Below, one piece after another: positions 11,812 to 23,166 of a stretch of 64,000 nt of DNA. The notes below the pieces were generated by a model. The model was not told the origin of the DNA. It did no database searches and was given only the letters and a program-made list of their open reading frames with translations. The first letter of the stretch is position 1, and each line of letters opens with the position of its first letter. Origin of the DNA: Acanthococcus lagerstroemiae (lineage: Eukaryota; Arthropoda; Insecta; Hemiptera; Eriococcidae); contig CM063109.1 in assembly GCA_031841125.1 (NCBI GenBank), positions 7,540,321-7,604,320 on the forward strand, read 5' to 3'. The position numbers and the translations under genes are program-made.

Positions 11812-14305
11812 CTTGTTATATAGACTCGCGCTAATAAAATTTCAATGTAACTGCAATTTCAAATAAACCAACGCTAACGTGAAAATATCCAACAAGCGAA
11901 AGAAGAACACTTCGGTATTAGGTATTTTTATTTATTGTGACAATACCCAAAAACCATCTACCGAGTCAAAGTGTAGCAGCGTCGATAAAATTTAAGAAAT
12001 CTTTCGATTCAATCTTATTTGCTTTAAAAATGGGTGAACACGTGACTTACATTCGATGAGTTGACTTATTGTCATATTTGCCTGAACATATTATGTGAAC
12101 CGTATACCATCACCAAGTCAAAATGATTTATGACGTGAAGCATTAACGACTTGAAGAAATGAGTGAACGTGTTCTTTCGACACAGTATTTATTCAAGTTC
12201 AAAAAGAGACCTACAAAGGAGCCCGAGAAGAAACACTTCACAACATTTTTATTAATTCCTCAATCTCCTAGAAATGAAACAACATAAATTCTCTCATACT
12301 ATTCGATAATTACATTTTTCCTTAACACAAAATTTCACGGCTGTAATCTAGGACCTCAATTTTGTATGAATCATGCTTTTTTGCATCAAAATGTTTGTGA
12401 CATATATTGCCTCATTCGGATAATGTGGGTCACAAAGGGTGTGGAGCAATATGTCCGGTGCTTTTTAAATAAAACAAAAGAGAACAAATTTCGAATGCAC
12501 TATTCTCAAAGAAATAGTCCTAGCCAATCTTAATAATGTGTGAATCTATAAATTCAAACACAAACTCAAATGTCTTAACAAAGTCTTCGTCAATTTTAAC
12601 GAATTTCAATTTATTCTGATATGCAGGGGCATGCTCATGTTTCGCAAAGTCTCATAATTTCGTAATTTAAATTCCCTATTTCATTATTCTCACAATCCAC
12701 GAGGTCTCCTTTTTTATATTTGTCATATTTTCTCTTTTCAAAATTGGGGGTTTGGCCAATGTGCTGAGTTGAAGAGGCTTATACACGCCCCTGCTTAACC
12801 CTGATGAGAGGGGGGGGGGGAATACTCCGAGCCCAGACTTTCAGGGGGCCCCATATTTTTTAAATGCCTGAATTTCAACGCTTACGGCTACATCGTACTG
12901 TACATCAAATCAGCAATCACTCCTTACACCATGAAAGAAACCTCTGATCCATCCCGTAGCTTCTAATTTTGTCCCGTCTGACAAAAGAACAAAATGAAGT
13001 GGAAAAAGATGGGGCCCGTGGAAATTTCCTCCAGGCCCTCTTTTCCTCTCTACGGGGCTACCCCTGCTGATGTGTTTTACTAAAAGTTCTAACAGAGTTT
13101 TGGCGAAGTATTTAAGACGGCTAAGACTAAATCTGCCTCAACAATGCTTTCATTAGACCTCACAAGTCTCAGTGTATCTCAAGAAGCCATAACATCACTT
13201 TGCGAATCTTCTTTTTAATTTTAACGTGCTTTCGGCAGTCTTCACAAAAATTTGAAGACTTTTCAATCAATCATAACTGGATATAAATTGTCTTAACGAG
13301 GTCTTAATTGATTGTAATGGTGCATCAGTAAGTCTTGGCAGACTATTTCAAGAGATTTTTAATAAATTTTAACTAGTCCGAATGAAGTTTCAGTCTGTTT
13401 ATGGAATCTGAAGAGTGTAAGAAGTCTTTCTTAGTTTCAACGAGCATGAAAATGATCTTAACAATTTTCAACACGCACCCAGTAATTTTCTTAATTATTG
13501 CTAAACACCACTGGTATATTGAAAAATGAAAACTTTTGCCTGTCCCTACCGGAAAAAGAGACTGCATTAAGAGCTGAATATTGAAGTAGATAGGTATTCT
13601 TCAGTTCTTCTTTAATACCAGCTAGGGGATAAAGTCTTCCAGCAGTAAACTGAAGCGAAAATTACTTTCTTGATAGTCCTAATTCAGCTCTCATTTGTTC
13701 AGATCTTTCTGTAGTTGATAATTTTTTTTCCAAGTTTTAATTCTATAATTGCATAACACGAATAAGACAAGGTCAAGACCCTCCGAAGTTTTAAGAAACG
13801 TATCTTCCCATCAAGCGTCTTAAAATTTTATTTCTCTTGAGAAAAGTGTCTGACTTCCCTCTGGATTTGTCTTACCCCACTAGACAAAAAGTTTTATGGC
13901 ATCCTTGGACAAAATATAATGAATTTTCTGCTGTTTCTTTGCCAGAAGAAGCAAACAATATGTAACACATTTGTTCAATAGTCATAAAGATAGAGAATTT
14001 TTATTTACACGCGTCTAAGAAAAATGAATACAGTTGTCGAATGGTTTCAATTTATTATGCGTGTGCCACGCGGTGTATCTACCAGCTATCAAGTCAATAT
14101 TTACAAAACTATATCTTGGACATCTGTAGCTTGATGAACATTCTGAAATACCGAAAAAATATATCTTAAAGTACAAAACACGTTGCAAAATACCTTCGAA
14201 ACAAAACAATAATTTTTTGGTTTGAATCTTACAGTCACTTGCGTATTAAAATAATTAACAATACTGTACTTTTCAAAACTGTTTATTTTCTGAAAGTTAT
14301 ATCCA
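11812..14305. other. Divergent intergenic region between S1 and S2
   Basis: About 2.5 kb separates the two start codons, so it should hold both promoters. It contains an hAT-like element (12624-13066). The stretch 13080-13960 is dense in GTCTT/AAGAC words, possibly an eroded repeat. No gene is supported. Confidence 0.5.
12624..13066. mobile_element. hAT-like MITE, 443 bp
   Basis: The ends are CAGGGGCATGC and, reversed from the right, CAGGGGTAGCC. They are flanked by CTGATATG (12616-12623) and CTGATGTG (13067-13074), an 8-bp duplication with one mismatch. The interior carries a run of ten G and the words CAGGGGGCCC and GGGCCCGTGG. There is no coding capacity. Confidence 0.65.
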
Positions 14306-15865
14306 ATGAAATTGATTTTAATTGTTACGAGTGTAACTCTACTAATATGGAATACATCATGTTCTCTGATTATTTCAGAATTTGATGGAGTTGGCGAAGC
14401 GTTAGAAACGTATTATGATCCTCTAATGGAAAGTGAGTATTTTTCTATTATAATAATTATGATCAGAGCATTTTATTGGATATTTTCATCTCATGTTTCT
14501 ACCTCCATGTGAAGGGAAATTATATGAGAAAAGTCGTTTGACTGTCTAATAATGAGGCTGTTGCATTTTCCTCACCAATTCTGCCATCCAAATTCATTTT
14601 TTAATTGCGAGATCCCTTACTAAGTTTTGACAAAGAGACCAAGTGGAAATTGAAGGCTTAGATTCTTTCCCAAGACATTTTGAGCTGCGTATTGTTACTA
14701 AATCAATTCCTTTCTAAGCTTATGTATTCGTTTATGTATATTTGAAATGTTAAAACAAATTCAAGTGTGCTGGTATGAGTAAATACAGGACGATTACTGC
14801 TAGTTTTTGGGATCGCCAGAGGGCTCAACTACTTTCTGGACTTCTCATTTCTCTCTTTTTGCTTAATTTATCTCGGCTGGAATAAGTAATTTATAAAAGT
14901 TCCTAATTTATGATTTTATTAAACTTTAGCCATCACCGGCGGATCTGCTAGAGCAGATCCATTCCGGAAAATGACCATTGATCAAAAAGCCATGTTCTGC
15001 TCTTCCGTGCTCAAGGCGAAATTTTTCAAGCCAACAGATTCCGTAGAAAACCACATGGAAACGGCATCTACTTTTCTGCAGGATCTAGATCGGATTCAAT
15101 TGAAGGTGGAGGATACACTGAAGTACGAAGAAACCTTGGTCTGTGTTAAAGGGGAACAAATCACCCAGTTCATGATGCTCAATTGTTTAGCCTCGGACCA
15201 AATTGAACTGAAAGCTTCATTGTACATCGAAAATGGATTTTCTTTTATATTCAGAAGAACCCTCAATACTCAACCGGTATTGTTGTTGGGTCTTGCTGAA
15301 CCTAGTCTCAAAAAGGACATCGGACTGCAAAATGAAGAGTTGCTAGAGACGCATTTCTTAACGCACGTGAAAGATGGTAAAAACGAGTTTCGTCGTTTCC
15401 TCCTTAACCAAATCTTTATGAGAAAGAAAACTATGTTCACTAATCTCTACATTTCGTCCTCATTTGTCTTTTTCAGATGAACCAATAGAAGGGTCCCTGT
15501 GTTCGTTAAGTCGTCGTTTACAATTCAGATTTTGTGGGCTGACTTATGATACTTCAAATGAAATAAGTAGATTAAGAACGTTCTACATACTTGTAAAAGA
15601 AAACCTGTGCCGTAAAATGCATGTATTCTTGAACCCTGAAAGTGGTTTTCACAAAATCCACGTTCTGTTCTGCATTATAGACGAAGGCGAAAGCTTTTCA
15701 TCACATTATGTCTTTCAGGATCCTTCTAATAGTAATTCAATCATCGCAGCTGATAATAATGGCTTGATAAAAGATGATAATCAGAATATAATACAATTAA
15801 AATTGAAAGCTCGTTACGTAGATGTACCCGCGTTAGTTAACCGAAACCTTCCAATTAATAATTAA
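14306..15865 (+). CDS. S2: secreted two-module protein, unrecognised family
   Basis: Three exons, 14306-14432, 14930-15376 and 15477-15865, all joined in phase 1, give 321 codons (320 aa). Exon 1 encodes a signal peptide (MKLILIVTSVTLLIWNTSCS) and a mature N terminus (SEFDGVGEALETYYD) that resembles the HFEGIENYY motif of S3. Exon 2 is module A: MTIDQKAMFCSSVLKAKFF helix, strand FSFIFRR, then LGLAEPSL and LLETHFLTHVKDG. This aligns with the LAEALP and LERYYVQQRE segments of S3 and S4. Exon 3 is module B and opens LCSLSRRLQFRFCGL, matching ICNLS...RMCAL of the others. It is the most diverged member, transcribed away from S1. Cellular role unknown. Confidence 0.72.
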
Positions 15866-16126
15866 TTACTTGTTGTTTAAATTGAAAGACAGGGAAGGAC
15901 ACCTAACTTGTACATTTTATTTACAATGATTATAAGATAATGTTGAAAAGTACCTGGCGTTCATTTTTTCAGTTTGATGCAGCTTATAGAATGATTTGAT
16001 GTAGGTACTCAAAAAAACAGGTTTGTAGGACACCATTTCAGCTGGCTGTTTGAATTTTAGGTCGGGCTAATATGAAAGAATTTTGTACCTATGTTAACAG
16101 ATATCTATGCATTATAAAGATGGTTT

Positions 16127-16151
16127 ATGTGTACTACCAAAGAAAAAATAA

Positions 16152-16215
<64 letters not shown>

Positions 16216-16861
16216 CCATTCCCATGAATGTGTACAGCAGTGTTCATGTTCACCACTCACGTTAGTCAACTGTGTAAAGTATCTGGGGGTCCTTTTGGAC
16301 AGTAAACTGACCTGGGCACCTCATATCACTGATCTGATCAACCGACTGCGGTACCTGAACAGATTGCTATATTTCCTAGGTAAGCATTTTACAGATTCCC
16401 ACATGCGATTAATCTATCAGGCCCTGTATGATTCAGTTCTAACTTATGGTTTAATTAACTGGGGTAATGCAGCTCAGTCCTTACGTAAGCCACTGCAAGT
16501 TGCTCAAAATTACGCTGTACGATCGATAATTGGCTATACAAAATCCAGTAACATGAGTACTAGAGAAATATACAAAGCCACGAATTTAAGACCCTTCTTT
16601 GACACATACAAATACCGTGCAGCTATCTTTGCGTACAAACACCCAACGTTGTTCGATCTCTCTGTCAAAAGTGAACGTACCAGAGCAGGAACTAGGATAA
16701 CAGCTTCCAGTCCTAAATGGAAGATGTCCCATACCAGATGGCAGGCTCGCTACAACGTAGCCAACATCTACAATTCGCTACCACGCACAGCACGCACTGA
16801 AAACATTAAAATAGGAGAATTCAAGAAAATAGTACTAAGTTCACTGGAAAAAATAAAATAA
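16127..16861 (+). mobile_element. 5'-truncated LINE fragment (C-terminal part of the RT protein)
   Basis: The open frame encodes the region after the reverse-transcriptase catalytic boxes: VKYLGVLLDSKLTWAPHI, then LIYQALYDSVLTYGLINWG and a C-terminal tail ending SSLEKIK. No endonuclease or catalytic Asp pair is present. The fragment is preceded by an (AAT)n tract and followed by an AAAATAAAATAAAATAAAT tail, so this is a 3' remnant in the plus orientation. I assign it only loosely (CR1/L2-like). Confidence 0.75.
16154..16215. repeat. (AAT)n microsatellite
   Basis: About twenty uninterrupted AAT units directly abut the 5' end of the LINE fragment. Similar AAT runs flank the R1-type LINE near 43.9 and 47.2 kb and end the retroposon tail near 18.3 kb. 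Confidence 0.95.
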
Positions 16862-16869
16862 AATAAATC

Positions 16870-18289
16870 CTCTATCGAACGACTTTTGAAACAGCTTTGA
16901 TCGCAGTGTACCAATGATCAGCTAAATACACTCTGTAAGCCAATTCTGGACAGGAAGGAAGCTTCAGGGTGATTCTTCCGGCATTCTAGCTTGTAAAAGA
17001 AGTGAAAGAAATTAATGATATCAAAATTACATAGACAGTACTCTGAAATTCCGAGAAAAATTAAAACTGGTTACTGTCCTGGAGCTGACCACGGTTGCAG
17101 TCCTCTGGTCTGCCGCTTTTGCCTCGGCGGGCGGTGGGTGTTCTGGAGGGTTGCCTGGAGCATATAGGACGCGAATTACGCCCCATTTCCCATGAGTCCT
17201 GGCCGATTTGATCAGATTTAATCTAAATTCATTCAAACGAAACTATCAAAAAACGGCTGATAAAAACGTAAAAGTGCCTTAAACACAAAACAGCTACATA
17301 GATAAACGCCACTACTTTAGCAGCACGGCACCCGGCTGTTGGCTGCGGGATTAACGCCGGCGTGGGCGGCGTCACAACGAACTGGCTGGTACGATACAGC
17401 GACAGCGGTGGGCGCAATTGTCGCCGTGGGCTGGACGGTGAGGCCGTGAGGCCCTTAAGTGCTTTTACTTTGGGCGTCAGTTGGCGGGACTCGGCGGAGG
17501 GCGGCACAGAGCTGGAATGGTGCTCGTGGGATGCCCAGAGGCTCATGTAAGTAGTCCGACGAGGTGCCCCTGGTGTTCCATCGTTCCATGTCCATGTCAC
17601 CTTCTGTGCCCCTATTTTGTTACTTGCTCTCGTCGGCCTGTGAATCAGCACTTTTGCTTCTGTTTTTCTGTTTTTTCTTGTTTTCCGTTTTCTGGCTGTC
17701 TACGTTTGTTTATTTTGCAGTTTCCTATTGTTCCTATTCGCTAAATTTCTCCACATTTATCTGTATGCGTTCTTGATTGTCTGTGATTTGTTTGTTGTGT
17801 TCTTTACATTTATTATTATTTTATTTTATTTATATATATATATTTTTTTTATATTTTTGCTGGCGCTTTTGCTTATCTGTGAGTTATTTGTTGTATGAAT
17901 GGTTTATCTACCTATGTGTCGGTTTATTTATTTATGTATTTATTTATTTCGCATGTACATGTTACACTCGGTTCAACTTATTTATTTTATACTTTCTTAT
18001 TTTCTCGTTGCATTGCATGCTGTACCAAATTAACTTTTCCTTTTTATTTTCTACTTTTTACATTTACAATTAGAGGCTTGATCTGTTTTTTTTCCCTCGT
18101 TTTTTTTTTCAGATACCCCTTATTTATAAAACGTATTTCTTTTCATTTCATTTTCTTTTGTAAAACCTATATATTTTTTATTATTATTCCCTCACCCCAC
18201 TCGCGCTTGTAGCGCATAGGGGTGAGGTATGCACACGTTTGTAAAGATAATTATGAGTCAATAAACATTTATTCAATTCAATTCAATTC

Positions 18290-18325
<36 letters not shown>
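16870..18325 (+). mobile_element. Probable retroposon 3' region with (TTCAA)n and (AAT)n tail
   Basis: The block begins with a GC-richer part (17050-17650) and continues into a T-rich part. It ends CAATAAACATTTATTC, followed by TTCAA repeats and AAT repeats (about 18288-18326), a tail typical of non-LTR retroposons. Open frames on both strands at 17229-17651 show no recognisable domain. The left border is not defined. Confidence 0.35.
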
Positions 18326-18329
<4 letters not shown>

Positions 18330-18334
<5 letters not shown>

Positions 18335-19816
18335 AATAAAAAATAGGTCGGGTGCAGAGCTATGCTGGGCCAGGCTATAAGCCTTTAGCCCCCATGCATA
18401 CGGGGGCGCTAACTAAAGTGAGGGACAATAGAAAAATTAGTAGATAACTAATAATAATATTTTTCAATTAATTAAAAATGACGGTCCAAAAGCGGGGAAA
18501 TGTAAAATGAAAAAAGTACTCACTGTCATACTGTAGAACAAAGTTGAATATATTCTCATAAAACAAAACAGATTCAAACATAAAAATTACTTCACAGTAC
18601 AAAAAAAAAATAAAAAAATTCAAAAATGAAAATCACTTTACATTACTGCTTGCTCAACGTTGAACGTAGAAACCATAATATACTGAAAAATAACTAAAAT
18701 ATTTTTTAAAAAACGTCATATCACATCACAAATTAGAATCCTAAACAAGTTTATGTCCATTTATCTTACGTAAAATATGTACCTATCTCATTAATGCCAA
18801 CTGGAGACGTGCATGTACAAATCTTTTACTTTCAGTTTGATTCGTAATCAGTCAATTTTAGTCTAAATATTGTTCATTTTGGCATATTTTGGTTATAAGT
18901 TTAAAAGTATAATAGGTAGTATGTTTAGGCATGTTCTCTGCTTTTTCAGAGCATGTTCAAGATTTTGGCTAATTTCCACAATTTTTGCGAAATATCCCCC
19001 CCCCCCCAATCAATATTGCACTATTTTCGTCTTCTAAGAAGATAAAACTGCAACAACTGCAACTTTTTTACGAACCAAAACATGTTTTCCGCAAAGTTTT
19101 CTACCTATATAGACACTATTGTCAAATAATGTTGCAATGTTCGCCTGCGAAAAAAATACTTTTTGCACGTTTACTTTAGGACCTATTTTTTTGTGTATTG
19201 ACCGGCTTCATTCTTCCATTGCAATTTGGATATTTAGACTGATTTTGAATCAGTGATCTTCTGAACTCAGGAAACTTCCTGTGACTGATGACATCTTTAG
19301 ATTCCACGCGAATTATGCGATTTTACATTTAAAACACTCTTTACAGAAAAAAAACAACTGTTTTAAACACGTTTAAAACACCAATATTTAACATTCTAAA
19401 AAACACACGTTTAAAAAAAAAGTTTTAAACTAAAAAAAAAAACATGTTTTTCGTTCTTAAAAAAAAACTGTTTTTTTTTTGGCAACCCTGCTCACTCCGC
19501 TAGGCACAACAACACCAGTGACGTCACTGGCGTAAGACTGCCTTTAACTTATACCTATATGGGAAACAAGAATACGCTTTTTTCAATCTTTGCTCGTAAT
19601 TGATGCCCAACATATTTTTCTATTATTTTTACCACATACAACATTCAATTAGCACCGTTAAAAAAAAACAAAAAAGAAAAAAAACGCACCCTCTATAACA
19701 AAAATTCAGTTTTCCCATTACTTTCTTATGAAGTGAATTTCAGCACGGGTGAGACGGGAAGAATTGTGGCGGGTTGCATACCTAAGTGAGAGCCCACCTC
19801 CTTTAAAATCACCTTG
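18330..19816. other. Intergenic stretch, no supported gene
   Basis: AT-rich. At 19330-19480 there are many TTTAAAAC words and A runs ending in GGCAACCCTG, which could be the right end of another eroded hAT-like element. No coding region is supported. Confidence 0.45.
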
Positions 19817-19824
19817 GCCCACAT

Positions 19825-20262
19825 CACTGTTGGCCGCGTTCAAGTTTTTTTTTTGAACGGCGTTCGTTCGCGTTCACGTGTTTTTCTGTTTGTTCCGTTC
19901 TCGTTCCGTTCATAAGTGGACCAAAAAAATTGTTCCGTTCAGCATCCCGTTCAACTGAATGCGGTTCATCGCCGTGCCCGTTCATAAACGTGAAATTTTG
20001 TTAAAATATAGGGGTAGCAAAGAGCCCCCTTACAAATTTTTTCAAATCTTGTTGCCTTTGACCACACCTGAGCGATAAGAAATTTTCAAAAATGATACGA
20101 AGTCTACCTTTTGAAAAATCTGTATTGTTTTCTTTTTGGAATGAATTTTCGTTCGTTCGCGTTCCGTTCAATACTTCTATTATTTCCATTCCGTTCACGT
20201 TCCGTTCAAAAGGAGAAAAATTCCTTCCGTTCCCGTTCGGAGCGCGAACGTGGCTAACACTG
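19825..20262. mobile_element. hAT-like MITE, 438 bp, GTTC-rich
   Basis: The left end CACTGTTGGCCGCGTTC matches the reversed right end CAGTGTTAGCCACGTTC. The flanks GCCCACAT (19817-19824) and GCCCACAC (20263-20270) make an 8-bp duplication with one mismatch. Subterminal CCGTTC/GTTCGTTCGCGTTC words are repeated at both ends and look like transposase-binding repeats. Confidence 0.7.
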
Positions 20263-20318
20263 GCCCACACCCACAAGAACGTCCCGTCAATCAAACACGC
20301 AGTTGGCAATTCTAGAAG

Positions 20319-20867
20319 TAGAGCTCGGATTTTTATGATTTGTCATGTTTTCCTACATTGGAGAATATCGCGCACATCGTGTAAATCTTTGCGAATCATA
20401 ACATTCTGAGTAAAATGAGCCCAATTTGATAGTGCATATTTTGCATATGTTGGGTATAATTGCATGTTTTTGTTTATTTTAGGCGTTTTAAGCGCATATT
20501 CGTCATATTTTGGAAATATTGGCCAACATTTTTTTTTCACTACCCCCCCCCCCATCTGAAAATGGCAAACCTGAAAAAACCAAGAAATTCTGAAAAAAAA
20601 ATTTTGTACTGATCTACTGATACATCAAAAGTACTACCATTTAAATCTGAAAATCAATACGAAAGTGACTGATTCCGGAACGCCTTCTGTTTCAAAAAAA
20701 TGACCTCCAAATTAAAAAATCCTTTCAAAAGATACCCATATTGATGTTGCATAAAAGTGCATTTTTGCTAGATAAGTGCATATTTCGTCATATTTGACGA
20801 AAATAAATGCATGTTTCACGTGCATAAAATAAAACCATTTTTTAAGCGCATGAAAATCCGAGCTCTA
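20319..20867. mobile_element. TIR element with GAGCTCGGATTTTTATG ends
   Basis: TAGAGCTCGGATTTTTATG at the left is inverted at 20850-20867. The interior repeats TTGCATAT/AAGTGCATATTT words. A related end (CAGGGCTCGGATTCATATG) and interior occur near 39716, so this is a family. There is no coding capacity. Confidence 0.6.
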
Positions 20868-21023
20868 TCAATTATCCATAAACTATGAGGAAAGAAGAGT
20901 GCGTGTGTTCACAGGTTCACACTGAACTGCGCAGTAGTGCATGTAAATAATATCCATCTTGCCGTGGTCTCGCCGTGAAACACTGACCAGCAAACTGTCC
21001 GCAGTATCACTCTAGTATCAATA

Positions 21024-21188
21024 GAGCCACTATAAAGCCCAAGTACGCGCATACATCATTTTATATCCAACCGCGCCCGTCGATGCCGAATTGACTACGC
21101 GGTACGTTCCGCATAGTCGGATTCTGCATCGACGGGCGTGGTTGGATAGAACATGGCGTATGCGCGTACTCGGGTTATATAGTGGCTT
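21024..21188. repeat. Large hairpin repeat, copy a
   Basis: The outer arms GAGCCACTATAAAGCCC and the reversed AAGCCACTATATAACCC enclose inner arms CGCGCCCGTCGATGCCGAAT and CGCCCGTCGATGCAGAATCC. The whole can fold into a stem of roughly 75 bp. The core is shared with copies b, c and d; the outer arms differ. Confidence 0.75.
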
Positions 21189-21199
21189 TAGTATCAATA

Positions 21200-21368
21200 G
21201 GGCTCTATAGTTTCACCTGGGTATACTAAGCCACCATTTTGGTTCATACTGCGCCCGTCGATGCCGAATTGAATACGCGTTACGCTCCGCATAGTCGGAT
21301 TCGGCATCCACGGGCGCAGTATGAACCAAAATGGCGGCTTAGTATACCCAGGTGAAACTATAGAGCCC
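21200..21368. repeat. Large hairpin repeat, copy b
   Basis: The arms are nearly identical over about 70 bp, with two mismatches. They run from GGGCTCTATAGTTTCACC, through a CCATTTTGGTTCA segment, to the shared core GCGCCCGTCGATGCCGAAT. It is the best-preserved hairpin of the group. Confidence 0.8.
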
Positions 21369-21387
21369 TAGTATCAATACAATCGTC

Positions 21388-21532
21388 CGTCATTTTGACT
21401 CTTTTGACTCCAACCGGCAACCGCGCCCGTGGATGCCGAATCCGACTATGCGGAACAGCGGAGCGGAACGTACCGCGGTCAATTCGGCATCCAAGGCCCA
21501 CGGATAAGGTTAAAGGTTGACGTCAAAATGGC
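21388..21532. repeat. Large hairpin repeat, copy c
   Basis: The arms run from GTCATTTTGAC to the core CGCGCCCGTGGATGCCGAAT and return to CATTTTGACGTCAACC. It is more diverged than copy b. It lies about 350 bp upstream of the RRP36 start codon. Confidence 0.65.
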
Positions 21533-21877
21533 TTAAATGGTGGACCATTGTACTCACACAAAGTTATAGCTTATAGATAGAGCTTTTCACTTCTTTACTG
21601 ACTTCAAACAAGAAACAAGTGAACGACTTTGCCCATTGTTGAATAATGCGAACGCGCAACAAGTAATGCCCTACTGCGCGTTCGGTGTGGTTAGCCCATT
21701 GATTGACGAGACATACGTACGTTAGGAGCGCTAACATACGGATTGATAAGAAATTAATCCACCACCAAATTTAATCACCATGAGAAATTCTCATTTTTTT
21801 ATTATTTTGATTCTAGTGTTGAGTTAATTTAATTATGAATAAGTAGTGACATTTTACGATCATCAGCCGCTGTTTCG

Positions 21878-23078
21878 ATGATGGAGGATTCGACGACGGA
21901 TGTAATTCCAAGAATAATTATTCCCGAATTATTTTCAGTTTCCTCCGTTGCTTTCATTTTTGATATTCGAAATATGTTTATTTTTTCCAGATCAATGTCC
22001 TTCCGAAGGAGCTTACCGATGTACCCTTCGAGGAATTATTTGAGATGAGAAATAAATTGGGCTCAAAGGCATACTCTGATCTTCTATTGGGAGAAAGGAA
22101 ACACAAACCAAAATTCCAGTTTCACCGAGAAAACAAGAATAGGTAAGCGCAGACGTTTGTTTGAAATTGTTTCGGATGAAACTTTTGAATAAGGTCAGGC
22201 ATCCCTGTGTAAACAACTTTGGCGACTTGATCTCAGTTTTATATTGATGTCCGTATCATTCTAGACCTCGAGAAATGTCATCAAAAATAAAACCATCCCT
22301 TCAACATTCGAAGAATAAGTTACCAGCTCCAGAGAAGAAAGCAGTTGACCCTAGATTTTCAAGTTCATGTGGAGAATTTAATCCGGTTGTGAGTAATCAA
22401 CTTGTATTTTTCTTCTTCATTTTCGGTTTTGTGTTCTGTATTTACCTTTTAGTATTTGTTGGGAGGAATGCATGAATTACATTGTAATATGAGTTATAAT
22501 GCGCAGTTATTCGAAAAAAATTACAAATTTATCGACAAGATAAAAAAGAAAGAAAGAAAGATGCTGAAGAAAGAACTGCAGAATACGGAAATCGATGACG
22601 ATGAACGTAAAAAAATCCGATCATTACTTCAGCGCATGGTAATTTTGACTCAACTGCTTCGGAACTCGCTGTGATTTTCTGTTTGCTTATAACAATATTG
22701 TTACACTTTAGGAGAATCAAAGAATCGAAAAAGTCCGGCTGAAAAAGAAAGAGAAAACTGCTCATATTGACAAAGATTATCAGATACATGAACTGAAAGA
22801 AGGGCGGAAGCCGCTGTATCCCAAAAAATGTAAGTAATGTATTGTGACTGCTGTTCGGTTACAATATTCTATCGCAAAATATCTGTCTCGATTTGACATT
22901 TTTTCGATGTCATTACTTTTTTCCAGCTGAAAGGAAACTGTTCGACCTGGTTAAACAATTCGAAGAACTCAAAGAGAAAGGTGGTCTGTTGAAACACATC
23001 AAACGTCGACGAAAGAAGCTCACCCACAAAGACCGAAAGAATCTGTTTTTTTTGGACGCATCCAAAGAAGCTGTTTAA
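21878..23078 (+). CDS. RRP36: Ribosomal RNA processing protein 36 homolog
   Basis: RRP36 is a nucleolar protein needed for early pre-rRNA cleavages in 18S rRNA production. I join six exons: 21878-21937, 21991-22142, 22265-22388, 22507-22638, 22712-22829 and 22927-23078. They total 738 nt (245 aa), close to the usual size. Family hallmarks in order are LPKELTDVPFEELFEMRNKL, KKAVDPRFSSSCGEFNPV, LFEKNYKFIDKIKKKE, the LLQRM segment, then SERKLFDLVKQFEELKEKG and the basic KRRRKKLTHKDRKNL end. The exon 4 acceptor is uncertain. 22507 gives the family-like NPV-LFEKNY junction, while 22453 has a better pyrimidine tract and would insert 18 residues in frame. Intron 1 is only 53 bp with a weak donor. 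It ends tail to tail with ELP1, 88 bp between stop codons. Confidence 0.92.
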
Positions 23079-23143
23079 CCATATGTATTCTACTCTGTTG
23101 ACCTATTCCACGTGTTATAATACAGTTTTTACTCAAAAATATT

Positions 23144-23149
23144 TTTATT
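23144..23149 (-). terminator. ELP1 polyadenylation signal
   Basis: Read on the minus strand this is AATAAA, 18 nt after the ELP1 stop codon. It implies a very short 3' UTR in the narrow space between ELP1 and RRP36. Confidence 0.55.
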
Positions 23150-23166
23150 TGCAAAACATATAAAAA

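Noticed and set aside
17229..17651. A 140-codon minus-strand frame and plus-strand counterparts
   Set aside because: Low-complexity composition in the GC-rich part of a probable retroposon; no domain recognised.
21024..21532. A CRISPR-like array
   Set aside because: The repeated units are inverted hairpins of differing length, not direct repeats with uniform spacers, and the genome is eukaryotic.
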